A stretch of DNA of 64,000 bases, from positions 31,430-95,429 of the forward strand of contig JBKECQ010000014.1 in NCBI GenBank assembly GCA_047974845.1, read 5' to 3'. This stretch comes from Aminipila sp047974845 (lineage in GTDB: Bacteria; Bacillota; Clostridia; Peptostreptococcales; Anaerovoracaceae). Each line of letters starts with the position of its first letter. Within the stretch, counting starts at the first letter, position 1. Below the pieces are notes generated by a model. The model was given only the letters and a program-made list of their open reading frames with translations, was not told where the DNA came from and ran no database searches. Of this stretch, positions 8,395 to 17,734 are shown in pieces. Both the position numbers and the translations under genes were made by a program.

Positions 8395-9081
8395 ATGAAT
8401 ATTTTAGTATGCGATGATGACAAGGAAATAGTAAATGCGATAGAAGTATATTTGAAAAATGAGGGGTATGAAATTTATAAAGCATATGACGGATTGATGG
8501 CACTAGACATCGTAGAAAAACATGAGATTCATTTGATTTTAATGGATATAATGATGCCTAAGATGGACGGTATGAGAACAACCATGAAAATTCGTGAAAG
8601 TAAAAATATTCCAATCATAATAATCTCTGCGAAATCTGAGGATTATGACAAAATAACAGGTTTAAATATAGGAGCGGATGACTATATAACTAAACCATTT
8701 AATCCTTTAGAACTAATTGCGAGGGTTAAGTCACAACTAAGAAGATATATTAGTCTTGGTAGCCTTGACAAGAAAACTGGGGTTTTTAGAACAGGGGGGC
8801 TTGAAATAGACGATGAACAAAAAACGGTTACCGTTGATGGTGACACAGTAGTTGTTACACCTATTGAGTACGGAATTTTAAAGTTATTGACAGAGAATGC
8901 AGGAAGAGTGTTTTCCATGGAGCAGATATATGAATCGGTTTGGAATGAACCTGCATATAATCCGGAAAACACTGTAGCCGTGCATATTCGAAGAATTAGG
9001 GAAAAAATAGAAATTAATCCTAAAGAACCAAGATATTTAAAGGTGGTGTGGGGAATTGGATACAAAATTGAAAAAATTTAA
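8395..9081 (+). CDS. DNA-binding response regulator, OmpR/VanR family
   Basis: A 228-residue transcription regulator. The receiver domain (residues 1-118) has the acidic pair DDD at 7-9, the phosphoacceptor Asp51 in LILMDIMMPKMDG and the conserved Lys in YITKPF. The C-terminal winged helix is of the OmpR/PhoB type (HIRRIREKIE and VWGIGYKIE). The ATG at 8395 is best placed, 5 nt after GGAGG; ATG 8392 and GTG 8383 are in frame but too close to or before it. It overlaps the kinase gene by 26 nt. The closest named relatives by motif are VanR-like regulators of envelope stress. Confidence 0.92.
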   Translation: MNILVCDDDKEIVNAIEVYLKNEGYEIYKAYDGLMALDIVEKHEIHLILMDIMMPKMDGMRTTMKIRESKNIPIIIISAKSEDYDKITGLNIGADDYITKPFNPLELIARVKSQLRRYISLGSLDKKTGVFRTGGLEIDDEQKTVTVDGDTVVVTPIEYGILKLLTENAGRVFSMEQIYESVWNEPAYNPENTVAVHIRRIREKIEINPKEPRYLKVVWGIGYKIEKI

Positions 9082-11329
9082 TGATAATATGTTAGTTAGA
9101 ACACTGGTCTTTATAATGTGTGTAATGCTATTTACAGCATCAATTATAAGCGGTGTAGCAGCGGTTTTAACCGTACAGGCAACTGGAACAAATGCCAACT
9201 TAAATGACATTTGGGGACCAAGAAGTTATCTTGAAAGTGCTGAACTCCAACAGGAGTTTAGGGATCAAGCTCTTAGGCTGTCCGATATAATAGCTTCATA
9301 TAAGAGTGAAGAAAATATTAAATCAGGTAGCTTTATCAACGATGTTAATTCGCAATTTAGCGACGCAATAGCGGAGCTTTATTACAATGATGGTTATTAC
9401 ACTGGGTATGAGTCCATTGTTGCAAATCCCATTGATAGTTCTGTTTTAGATGAAATTTACTCTGAAAACGGAAATGACAATTATGAAGAAAAAACGGGGT
9501 TAGATAACCCAAAAATAAAGGCGGCATTTTTAGAGGCAAATAAGGAACAGATTGAAAAAATAAAACAAATAATAATAAAGGATAGGCTTAGAACTTTTAA
9601 CAATTTAAAAGAAAAAATTAATAGCGTAAATGGAATGACGTATTTTGCCAGCAATGGCAAAGATATTTTTTCTAATGTAGGAAATGAGCCGTCTAAAAGT
9701 GATTTTCAAAAGAAACAAGCATATATGATATATGAAAATGGTCAGTTAGTTAAAACCCCGGAATCATCAAATAATACTTCAAGCTGGGTAAGACTTATTG
9801 ACAATGATATAGAAGACCAATTATACAATCAATACAATGATGATTTAAAGGTATATATTGCTTTTGATAATGATTTCATTTCTGAAAAGCAAGCAATGTA
9901 TGAAAATATGGATGGTGTGGAAACCTTAATCTATTATTCTGCGGGCTCGTTGCTGGGAGCTGCAATATTACTGTTATACTTGCTTATAACTACGGGAAGA
10001 AGAAATGAAGATGGAAAAATAAAACTTTATGGGTTAGATAGGATTTGGACGGAACTGCAACTTTGTATTATAGGAGGTGCATTGTTTGCAGGTGCTATGA
10101 TTATAAACTGGTTCTGGTATTATACTCTTGGGCAACTATCTTCGGTTGAAGGCTGGATATTAGCTTCAGCTTGCTTTGTAATTGCAACCATAGGGCTATG
10201 GTTTATACTATCTATTGTTAGGTTAATTAAGGCTCGTCTATTAATTAAGAATAGCTTGCTGTATAAATTATGGAATATGGTAATACACAGATGTTGCGGT
10301 TCTATATGGGAGAGCATTAAAAGGATATTTAATGGAACCGGTTTGACGAAAAAAATAGTACTGGTGGCTTTAGTGATTTGTTTGGCATCCGCCACTGTTT
10401 TCTTAGCACCTGTAGTATTTTTAGTAATAGTTGTTTTTGCCCCAAAATGGGTGAAAAAGTTTGAAGAAATTCAAAAGGGTGTAGAAGAAGTTAAAAATGG
10501 TAACTTATCTTACAAAATCCCGGTTGAGGGAGTAAGCGAGCTGGATAAGTTAGCAGAAAGCATAAATTCAATATCTGAGTCTTCAAATATAGCAGTTCAA
10601 AATGAATTGAAGAATCAACGGCTAAAAACTGATTTGATTTCTAATGTGTCACATGATTTAAAGACACCTCTTACTTCAATGGTAACATATATTGATTTGC
10701 TGAAAAGTGAAGGTCTGGATAGTATAAATGCTAAGGAATACTTGAGAATATTAGATGAAAAAACTGAAAGACTAAGACACTTAACTGAAGACCTTTTCGA
10801 GGCAGCAAAAGCTTCCAGCGGAGCCATGCCGGTAAATTTGGAAAAGGTAGAGCTATTATCCTTGGTAAATCAAGGCCTAGGTGAAATGGACAACAAGATT
10901 GAAGCATCTGGATTAGAGTTTATAATCAATGCAGATAGTGAAAAATACTATGTTTTGGCTGATGGTCAATTGTTATGGAGAGTAGTTGAAAATCTTTTGG
11001 TAAATGTTTTGAAATATGCTATGGAAAAGAGCAGAGTATATATAGACATAAAAGAAATCGGAGGCAAGAAAGAAGGCGTCTCAGGTGTAATTACCTTGGA
11101 AATGAAAAATATATCTAAAAATCCTTTAAACATTAGTGCCGATGAATTATTGGAGAGGTTTAAACGGGGTGACGAATCGAGAACCACTGAAGGCAGCGGA
11201 CTTGGTTTGGCCATTGCAAAGGATCTAATAAAACTACAAAACGGTTGGTTTGAAGTGTTTGTAGATGGTGACTTATTTAAAGTACAGGTTATGCTCACAA
11301 AATATAAAGAAGAGCAGCAAGAAAAATAA
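9056..11329 (+). CDS. Membrane sensor histidine kinase, VanS-like
   Basis: A 757-residue kinase read from a TTG at 9056 inside the regulator gene, with AGGTGG 9 nt before it. The first membrane helix (near 12-36) and a large extracellular domain to about residue 280 form the sensor. Four more hydrophobic segments follow (about 285-460), then a HAMP-like linker (VKNGNLSYKIPVEG). The phosphorylated His lies in SNVSHDLKTPLTSM. The ATPase domain has the N-box NLLVNVLKYA and the G-box GSGLGLAIAK. The five-helix membrane part is more elaborate than standard VanS. The signal is unknown; VanS-like kinases often sense envelope damage. Confidence 0.9.
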   Translation: MDTKLKKFNDNMLVRTLVFIMCVMLFTASIISGVAAVLTVQATGTNANLNDIWGPRSYLESAELQQEFRDQALRLSDIIASYKSEENIKSGSFINDVNSQFSDAIAELYYNDGYYTGYESIVANPIDSSVLDEIYSENGNDNYEEKTGLDNPKIKAAFLEANKEQIEKIKQIIIKDRLRTFNNLKEKINSVNGMTYFASNGKDIFSNVGNEPSKSDFQKKQAYMIYENGQLVKTPESSNNTSSWVRLIDNDIEDQLYNQYNDDLKVYIAFDNDFISEKQAMYENMDGVETLIYYSAGSLLGAAILLLYLLITTGRRNEDGKIKLYGLDRIWTELQLCIIGGALFAGAMIINWFWYYTLGQLSSVEGWILASACFVIATIGLWFILSIVRLIKARLLIKNSLLYKLWNMVIHRCCGSIWESIKRIFNGTGLTKKIVLVALVICLASATVFLAPVVFLVIVVFAPKWVKKFEEIQKGVEEVKNGNLSYKIPVEGVSELDKLAESINSISESSNIAVQNELKNQRLKTDLISNVSHDLKTPLTSMVTYIDLLKSEGLDSINAKEYLRILDEKTERLRHLTEDLFEAAKASSGAMPVNLEKVELLSLVNQGLGEMDNKIEASGLEFIINADSEKYYVLADGQLLWRVVENLLVNVLKYAMEKSRVYIDIKEIGGKKEGVSGVITLEMKNISKNPLNISADELLERFKRGDESRTTEGSGLGLAIAKDLIKLQNGWFEVFVDGDLFKVQVMLTKYKEEQQEK

Positions 11330-11376
11330 AAAATAAAAAATAACAATAAAAAATAAGAAGAAACGCCTGGTGGAAT

Positions 11377-11428
11377 GTCACAAGTGAAGTAGGACTATTT
11401 GAATAGCCTATTTCCTTGTGACTTCTTT
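11377..11428 (+). terminator. Terminator of the two-component operon
   Basis: GTCACAAG (11377-11384) pairs with CTTGTGAC (11415-11422), with an inner TAGG...CCTA stem, and TTCTTTTG follows. Confidence 0.75.
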
Positions 11429-11469
11429 TGTTTTACAACATTTATTACCATAAAAATGTGCAAATAAAC

Positions 11470-11498
11470 TTGTAAAAAAAGGTAGTTTTTAATATAAT
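11470..11498 (+). promoter_or_regulatory. Sigma-A promoter of the EAL-domain gene
   Basis: TTGTAA (11470-11475), 17 nt, TATAAT (11493-11498). The coding start is about 60 nt downstream with GGGGGAG before it. I looked for a c-di-GMP riboswitch in this leader and saw none. Confidence 0.75.
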
Positions 11499-11566
11499 TA
11501 GATTAACGATAAAGTCAGGAAATGTAGTAGCAATAAGATAGCAATATCCTTATTGGGGGAGTACAA

Positions 11567-14494
11567 ATGTGCAAAACTAATATAGGAAAACTTCACAGCA
11601 AATATGTAAAACAAAGGGCAATAATCGTAGCAATAGCAATGGTTATCTCTCTTTGTTATTTTTGCTTCTCTTTTGCTGATATAACGGCGCAAAAAAATAA
11701 AGAAAAAATAGTAGTAGGTTATCCCCTATTAAACTCCATACATGAGGTGGACTCTAGGGGGCAATTCAACGGATATAACTATGAATACCTACAAGAACTT
11801 TCCAAGTACACGGGATGGGATTATGAATTTGTTATAGATACTTGGGAGAACTGTATGAATGGCCTTGAAAATGGAACAATAGACTTAATGGGATATGTTT
11901 CAAAAGATGAAGATAGACACGCCTTTTTAACCTTTTCAAAAATTTCTGCTGGAATTGGCAACGTAATATTAATATCCAACGAAAAAAATGAAAACTTGAG
12001 TTATATGGATTTAAAATCCATTAACAATAAAAAAGTAGGAATTATTAAGGGAAGTAAATTAGAAGTTAATTTAAATGAATTTTGTACGGAACAAAAAATT
12101 AATCTGAAAAAAGTATATTTTGCTACAGGAAGAGATATGATGGAAGCTTTAGCCGCCGGAAACATTGATGTGGCATTAAGCACAAACTTTGAAATAGAAG
12201 AGGGCGCTCAAATAATTGCAGAGGTAAATGCAGATCCATTTTATTTTGCCTTGAGTAAAAATAGTGCGAAGTACCAAAGGCTTATAGCTCCTTTGGACAA
12301 TGCAATGAATCATATTTTTATTTTGAATCCTGAGTATAACCAGAGCTTATTTATAAAATATATATCTAAGGACACTGCAAGGGCACTTAACTTTACGGAG
12401 AAGGAAAAGGGCTTTATCAAGCACAGTGAACCAATTAAGGTGGCATATGACCCAAGCTGGGCACCATTAATATATTATGATACTAAAGATAATAAGGCTC
12501 AGGGTGCAATTCCCAATCTATTTAGGTGGATTGAAAACGAAACGGGGTTGAAGTTTAACTTTGTAATGGCAGATAATTATTCGGAAGCACTTAAGCTAGT
12601 AAGTAGCGGAGAGGCAGATATAATTGCAAACATTGCAAAAGATTCCTATTGGTCAGAGGAATTCAACATTAGACTAACCTCACCATATATTTCCATGCCC
12701 ATAGAACTAGTAACTAATGAAATAGCACAATCTAACGTAATTGTTATGCCTAAGGGATACATACCTCAGCCAAAAGCAGAGAAACTTGAAAATGACAATG
12801 AAGTTAAATATGTGGATTCAGTGGAAGAATGTTACATGGCATTAAGTCAGGGACAAGCAAAATCAACATATTCAAATCATTTTATTAGTAATTATATGAT
12901 TAATGAAAAGGGGTATTCAAATTTAAAAAGTTCTTCTTTGGTAGATGAAAACAATGAACTTTGTTTAGGGCTATACGATAAGTCCCCGGAGGAGCTTATT
13001 TCTATTATGGATAAAACAATATCGAGACTTTCAAGGCAACAGGCAAGTGATTTCGCTATGAATGCGGCTATGGAGCTGGAAGACAAATCACTGAAGAAGT
13101 TGATTTATAAAAATCCCGGGCTTACAAGTGCTGTTGTTATGGCTATTTTAGCACTATCATTTATTATTAGCCACATATATAGACATGAGAGAAAAAGAAG
13201 TGAAAAAGTAATACAATACAATTTGGTTACGGGAATATGGAATTTCAGTAAATTTACGGTTGAAGCCGAAAAGATTTTAAAAGCAACTTCAAATGTTAAT
13301 CATTATGCTATATTACATATCGACATATGTAAATTCAGATTTTTAAATGACAACTATGGATTTGAAACCGGTAATAAAGTATTAAAAGCTGTTGCAGAGG
13401 TCTTTTCAGAATTTGCAGAACCGGACGAGCTATATGCCTCACTGTGGGCAGACCACTTTGTTTGCTTGGTCAAATGCAAAGAAGAAACAGTATTATTGTC
13501 ACGTGCAAGAATGCTAATGGAGAGAGTAAACCAAGAAATTTATGATTTTTGTGATTATAGACTAACCGTGAAGGCTGGTGCATATTTTATAACAGAGTCT
13601 GACTTAAAAGAAGGCAAGAGTATAAATGATATGCTTCAATATGCTAACCATGCTCTTACCACCATAAGCGACTCATACAAAAATTCAATGGCTATTTTTA
13701 ATAGCAGTATGAAGAAGGAAATTGAAACATTTAGGCTTGTAAATCAAGACATGATAAATGCCTTTTATGATAAACAATTCATACCGTATTATCAGCCTAA
13801 ATATAATATCCATACACAAGAAATTATAGGTGCTGAAGCATTGGTAAGATGGATACATCCAGAGAAAGGATTAATGCAGCCTTCAGACTTTTTACCTTAT
13901 TTTGAACGAAGTGGATTTATTGTAGAAGTGGATTTATATATTTTTGAAGAAACGTGCAAGAATATTAGAAGATGGATTAACAATTCTAAAAAGCCAATTG
14001 TTATTTCGTGTAATTTTTCTAGACTACATATAGAAAATCCAGAGTTCGCTAAAAAGGTCAAGGAAATTGTGAGCAGATATAAAATCCCATGTGATTTACT
14101 GGAACTGGAATTGACTGAGACTATTGCAGTTGAAGAAATGGAAGACATAACAAAGCAGATAAAAGCGTTGCACGATGCAGGGTTTAATGTCTCTATCGAT
14201 GACTTTGGTTCGGGTTATTCATCACTATCTGTACTACAACAACTTAGAGTTGATACTATAAAACTTGATAGAACATTCCTTAAAAATGGTATACCTACCG
14301 ATAGGGAATATAAAGTAATGGAGGCTATAGTTAATTTGGCGGAGCAGCTTCATATGAAAGTTATCTGTGAGGGTGTAGAAACACTTGAGCAGGTTGAATT
14401 GCTTAAACAGACTAACTGCGAAGCGGCGCAGGGCTATTATTTTGCAAAACCAATGCCTATTGAAGAACTTGATGAACTATTATTGGATAAATAA
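11567..14494 (+). CDS. c-di-GMP phosphodiesterase with two extracellular solute-binding domains and a degenerate GGDEF domain
   Basis: A 975-residue membrane protein. A signal helix (residues 20-40) is followed by two SBP_bac_3-like domains (about 45-275 and 285-500; the second starts PIKVAYDPSWAPLIYY) outside the cell. A membrane helix lies near 520-540 (AVVMAILALSFIISHIY). The GGDEF domain (about 560-700) has WADHF where GGDEF should be, so it is probably not a cyclase. The EAL domain (about 715-970) keeps the residues expected for catalysis: EALVRW, the Asn of CNFSRLH, ELTET, DDFGSGYSS, the Lys of IKLDRTF and EGVETLEQ. I infer hydrolysis of c-di-GMP in response to an external amino-acid-like ligand. 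Confidence 0.88.
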   Translation: MCKTNIGKLHSKYVKQRAIIVAIAMVISLCYFCFSFADITAQKNKEKIVVGYPLLNSIHEVDSRGQFNGYNYEYLQELSKYTGWDYEFVIDTWENCMNGLENGTIDLMGYVSKDEDRHAFLTFSKISAGIGNVILISNEKNENLSYMDLKSINNKKVGIIKGSKLEVNLNEFCTEQKINLKKVYFATGRDMMEALAAGNIDVALSTNFEIEEGAQIIAEVNADPFYFALSKNSAKYQRLIAPLDNAMNHIFILNPEYNQSLFIKYISKDTARALNFTEKEKGFIKHSEPIKVAYDPSWAPLIYYDTKDNKAQGAIPNLFRWIENETGLKFNFVMADNYSEALKLVSSGEADIIANIAKDSYWSEEFNIRLTSPYISMPIELVTNEIAQSNVIVMPKGYIPQPKAEKLENDNEVKYVDSVEECYMALSQGQAKSTYSNHFISNYMINEKGYSNLKSSSLVDENNELCLGLYDKSPEELISIMDKTISRLSRQQASDFAMNAAMELEDKSLKKLIYKNPGLTSAVVMAILALSFIISHIYRHERKRSEKVIQYNLVTGIWNFSKFTVEAEKILKATSNVNHYAILHIDICKFRFLNDNYGFETGNKVLKAVAEVFSEFAEPDELYASLWADHFVCLVKCKEETVLLSRARMLMERVNQEIYDFCDYRLTVKAGAYFITESDLKEGKSINDMLQYANHALTTISDSYKNSMAIFNSSMKKEIETFRLVNQDMINAFYDKQFIPYYQPKYNIHTQEIIGAEALVRWIHPEKGLMQPSDFLPYFERSGFIVEVDLYIFEETCKNIRRWINNSKKPIVISCNFSRLHIENPEFAKKVKEIVSRYKIPCDLLELELTETIAVEEMEDITKQIKALHDAGFNVSIDDFGSGYSSLSVLQQLRVDTIKLDRTFLKNGIPTDREYKVMEAIVNLAEQLHMKVICEGVETLEQVELLKQTNCEAAQGYYFAKPMPIEELDELLLDK

Positions 14495-14518
14495 TAACAG
14501 GGTTGAAAGGGGAAAACG

Positions 14519-16507
14519 ATGCTTGATATCGGATTAATCAGAGTGGCGGCAGCGTCGCCTAAGTTAAAAGTGGCTAATACTAGTTATAATGTAAATGAAA
14601 TTATAGAATGTATGAAGCAGGCTGACGAGAAAGAAAAGGCTGGAATAATTTTATTTCCGGAGCTATGTATAAGCGGATACACTTGTGGAGACTTGTTTTA
14701 TCAGACACATTTGTATGAAAAAAACTTAGATGGTTTAAAAGAGATATTAGAGGCTTCTAGTAAACTGGATATTGTAGTTATCGTTGGTTTTTATTTAAAA
14801 GTAGAGGGGAATTTATATAACTGTGCAGCACTGATACAAAAAGGAAAAATAAAAGGTGTTGTTCCAAAAATGTTCATACCTAACTATAACGAATTCTATG
14901 AAGGAAGATGGTTTGCATCCGGCATTGATATAGCTAAGAATTTAAGAACTGTTAGTATTTTCAATGAAGATGTACCTTTTGGAAATATAATTTTCAGGGA
15001 TGAAAGTGCAGGCATTGGCCTAGGACTAGAAATCTGCGAAGATTTATGGATGCCTATTACACCGGGCACACATTTGGCTTTAAATGGAGCGGATATTATT
15101 TTAAATGCTTCAGCAAGCAATGAAAATGTAGGAAAATCAGAATATAGAAAGAGCTTAGTGCTTACAGAAAGTGCAAAGAGTGTATGCGGTTATGTATATG
15201 CATCATCTGGAGTACATGAATCCACAACGGATTTAGTCTTTGGTGGGCACACTATGGTAGCGGAAAAGGGTGCAATCTTAGCGGAAGGGGAGTGCTTCCA
15301 AAGAGAGAGCAATATGACAATAGGTGATATAGATTTTCAGAGACTTCAATTTGAAAGAATTCATGGTCAGACCTTTAATAGAGTTGCGGCAGCCTACACC
15401 AACAGGAACGACTTTATTACTGTGGAATTAGAACCTATGAGACTGATTGACTCAAATATGAAATCCTTAAGAAGTTATGCTAAAAATCCATTTATCCCTG
15501 AAGATGAAAATGCATTAAATGGCGGATGCAGAGAAATATTCAACATACAAACGTCAGCATTGGCAAAGAGAATTGAGCATACCAGAGCAAAGAAATCAGT
15601 TATTGGCATTTCCGGAGGGTTAGATTCTACATTGGCATTGTTAGTTACAGCCCAGACTCACAGACTAATAGGAAAGCCGGCATCGGATATTGTTGCAATA
15701 ACAATGCCGGGGTTTGGAACTACGGGAAAGACATACAATAATGCATTAACAATTATGAAGCTTTTAGGTGCAGAAATTCGTGAAATCCCAATTGGTGATG
15801 CTGTAATAAAGCACTTTGAAGACATTGGGCACAATCAGGATATTCACGACCTTACCTATGAAAATAGTCAGGCAAGAGAAAGAACTCAAATACTAATGGA
15901 TGTGGCCAATAAGGAAAACGGAATGGTGATTGGAACCGGAGACTTGTCAGAAATGGCACTGGGATGGTGTACCTATAATGGAGACCATATGTCAATGTAT
16001 GGGGTAAATGCAGGAATTCCTAAAACCCTAGTACAATTTGTTGTAAAATGGGTTATGGAAAATATGTTAAGCGGGGAAACTGAGGATAAAAACTTTAGTA
16101 CGGATAATGCTTTGCTTAAGAAAACACTACAGGATATTTTAGATACGCCAATATCTCCGGAACTTTTGCCTCCGGATAAAGACGGAAAAATAGCTCAAAA
16201 AACCGAAGATAGCGTTGGACCGTATATGTTGCATGATTTCTTTATGTTCTATACATTAAGACAGGGTGTTACTCCTAAAAAAATGATGTATATGGCAAAA
16301 CAAGCTTTTGAGGGTGAATATGAGGAAGAATTCATAAAGAAGTGGTTAGCAATTTTTTATAGAAGATTCTTTAGCCAACAGTTTAAGAGAACTTGTATGC
16401 CTGATGGCCCTAAGATTGGGTCTGTAAGCCTATCTCCACGCGGAGATTGGAAAATGCCTAGTGACGCAGACTCCACTGTATGGCTTGCGGAACTGGAAGA
16501 AAAATAA
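14519..16507 (+). CDS. nadE: Glutamine-dependent NAD+ synthetase
   Basis: Makes NAD+ from nicotinate adenine dinucleotide with ATP, taking ammonia from glutamine. The 662-residue protein has an N-terminal nitrilase-type glutaminase domain (Glu in FPELCISGY, Lys in VVPKMFIPNYNEFYE, Cys in LEICEDLW) and a C-terminal synthetase domain with the PP-loop SGGLDSTLAL near residue 364. The GTGDLSEMALGW segment is typical. It begins 24 nt after the EAL gene with AAAGGGG upstream and may be read from the same promoter. A terminator follows. Confidence 0.95.
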   Translation: MLDIGLIRVAAASPKLKVANTSYNVNEIIECMKQADEKEKAGIILFPELCISGYTCGDLFYQTHLYEKNLDGLKEILEASSKLDIVVIVGFYLKVEGNLYNCAALIQKGKIKGVVPKMFIPNYNEFYEGRWFASGIDIAKNLRTVSIFNEDVPFGNIIFRDESAGIGLGLEICEDLWMPITPGTHLALNGADIILNASASNENVGKSEYRKSLVLTESAKSVCGYVYASSGVHESTTDLVFGGHTMVAEKGAILAEGECFQRESNMTIGDIDFQRLQFERIHGQTFNRVAAAYTNRNDFITVELEPMRLIDSNMKSLRSYAKNPFIPEDENALNGGCREIFNIQTSALAKRIEHTRAKKSVIGISGGLDSTLALLVTAQTHRLIGKPASDIVAITMPGFGTTGKTYNNALTIMKLLGAEIREIPIGDAVIKHFEDIGHNQDIHDLTYENSQARERTQILMDVANKENGMVIGTGDLSEMALGWCTYNGDHMSMYGVNAGIPKTLVQFVVKWVMENMLSGETEDKNFSTDNALLKKTLQDILDTPISPELLPPDKDGKIAQKTEDSVGPYMLHDFFMFYTLRQGVTPKKMMYMAKQAFEGEYEEEFIKKWLAIFYRRFFSQQFKRTCMPDGPKIGSVSLSPRGDWKMPSDADSTVWLAELEEK

Positions 16508-16567
16508 AGCATATTGATTTAAGTATTACTAAATGTGGGGAGACGTGCTTCCTAACTAAAAGTAATT

Positions 16568-16612
16568 AATAGGTGTTTAGGGCTTTTTTAGACCTAGACA
16601 CCTATTTTGTTA
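16568..16612 (+). terminator. Terminator after nadE
   Basis: AATAGGTGTTTAGG pairs with CCTAGACACCTATT across a T-rich loop, and TTGTT follows. Confidence 0.7.
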
Positions 16613-16622
16613 AAATTGTAGG

Positions 16623-16659
16623 CAGAAATTCCCCGGCTTTAGCCGGATGGAATTTTTTT
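16623..16659. repeat. Single copy of the CCGGCTTTAGCCGG repeat hairpin, terminator-like here
   Basis: The 25 nt at 16623-16647 are identical to the hairpin core of each 123-bp repeat at 22666, 22789 and 22912. The fold is AAATTCC, CCGGC-TTTA-GCCGG, ATGGAATTT, followed by TTTTT, so this copy also looks like an intrinsic terminator. Its G+C content stands out from the AT-rich surroundings. Confidence 0.8.
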
Positions 16660-16728
16660 CGGTTCCAATTGGTTGCATGGAGTTTGACTTTTAGTATATA
16701 CTTATAGATACCTGCAGTAAAAAAGTAG

Positions 16729-16764
16729 AAAGGAGTGCGATAAATCGCACAGGTATGACAGATG
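16729..16764 (+). promoter_or_regulatory. yhaM: Ribosome binding site separated from the yhaM start by a hairpin
   Basis: AAAGGAG (16729-16735) is 26 nt from the ATG at 16762, too far for normal initiation. A perfect 7-bp hairpin, GTGCGAT-AA-ATCGCAC (16735-16750), lies between them. When folded it would shorten the effective distance to about 10 nt. The hairpin may therefore position the site. An overlapping out-of-frame ATG at 16755 gives only a short frame. Confidence 0.5.
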
Positions 16765-17724
16765 AAAGAATTTTATATTGCGGATTTTAGAACAGATGAA
16801 GAGATAACAGACTTTTTTATTATAAAAACCATAGCTCTAAAGTTGGGATCCAATAAGAAACAATATTTAGATTTGTTGTTGGCGGATTCTACCGGCGAAA
16901 TAACAGCAAAGAAGTGGGATGTTTCTGATACAGAAGTTCCATCTTTAAATGAAATTAAAGATGGAGAGATTGTAAAAATAAAGGCTATTGTAACACAGTG
17001 GAATGGCCTAAAACAATTAAAAGTATTAAAAATAAGAAAAAAAGTTGAAAACGATCCAGTGGAAATGATGGATTTAATTAAAGCGGCACCTGAAAGAGCT
17101 GAAGATATGTTTGATTACATATATAATAGAACAGAACAGATGAAGGACTCCGATTTAAAAACTATCTCTCAGTGGTTTCTAAATGAGAATAAAGAAAAAC
17201 TAATGTATTATCCGGCGGCACAAAAAAATCATCACGCACAATTAGCGGGACTGCTTTATCATATAAAACGTATGCTGATGAATGGTGATAAAATGTGTCA
17301 GGTGTATACTAATCTTAACGCTGATTTAATAGCAACGGGAGTAATCCTTCATGATATGCAGAAAATCAACGAAATCGATTCAAACGAACTAGGCATTTCT
17401 ACGGGTTATTCAATAGAAGGAAATTTGTTGGGCCACATTGTTCAAGGGATTAAAGAAATAGAGAATTTTGCCAGAGAAAACGGCATGAGCAGGGAAAAAG
17501 CAATGCTGCTTGAACACATGATATTAACCCATCACTATGAGCCTGAGTTTGGAAGCCCTAAAAAACCTATGTTTCCTGAAGCAGAAATCTTACATTACTT
17601 AGATATAATAGATGCTAGAATGTTTGATATGGAAGATGCTTTGCAAGGAGTATTACCGGGAGAATTTTCTGACAGAGTTTGGACATTGGACAATAGAAAA
17701 GTTTATAAACCAATTGGTGAATAG
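16762..17724 (+). CDS. yhaM: 3'-5' exoribonuclease YhaM family protein
   Basis: A 320-residue protein with an N-terminal OB-fold (about residues 15-95; LLADSTGEITAKKWDVSD) and a C-terminal HD domain (about 150-290). The HD domain shows HHAQLAGLLYHI, the paired HD in VILHDMQK and THHYEPEFGSPKKPMFPEA. This architecture is that of YhaM, a Mn-dependent 3'-5' exonuclease that trims RNA ends in Gram-positive bacteria. It is 10 nt upstream of the headless CCA-like gene. The start codon is preceded by an unusual looped ribosome binding site. The 320-residue length fits the family. Confidence 0.88.
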   Translation: MKEFYIADFRTDEEITDFFIIKTIALKLGSNKKQYLDLLLADSTGEITAKKWDVSDTEVPSLNEIKDGEIVKIKAIVTQWNGLKQLKVLKIRKKVENDPVEMMDLIKAAPERAEDMFDYIYNRTEQMKDSDLKTISQWFLNENKEKLMYYPAAQKNHHAQLAGLLYHIKRMLMNGDKMCQVYTNLNADLIATGVILHDMQKINEIDSNELGISTGYSIEGNLLGHIVQGIKEIENFARENGMSREKAMLLEHMILTHHYEPEFGSPKKPMFPEAEILHYLDIIDARMFDMEDALQGVLPGEFSDRVWTLDNRKVYKPIGE

Positions 17725-17734
17725 GAGAAATATT

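Noticed and set aside
11430..11566. c-di-GMP riboswitch before the EAL-domain gene
   Set aside because: The leader after the promoter is about 60 nt, too short and without the conserved GEMM core.
17612..17734. Longer start for the headless CCA-like gene
   Set aside because: The 41 extra codons are the out-of-frame end of yhaM. ATG 17735 has its own AGGAGA.
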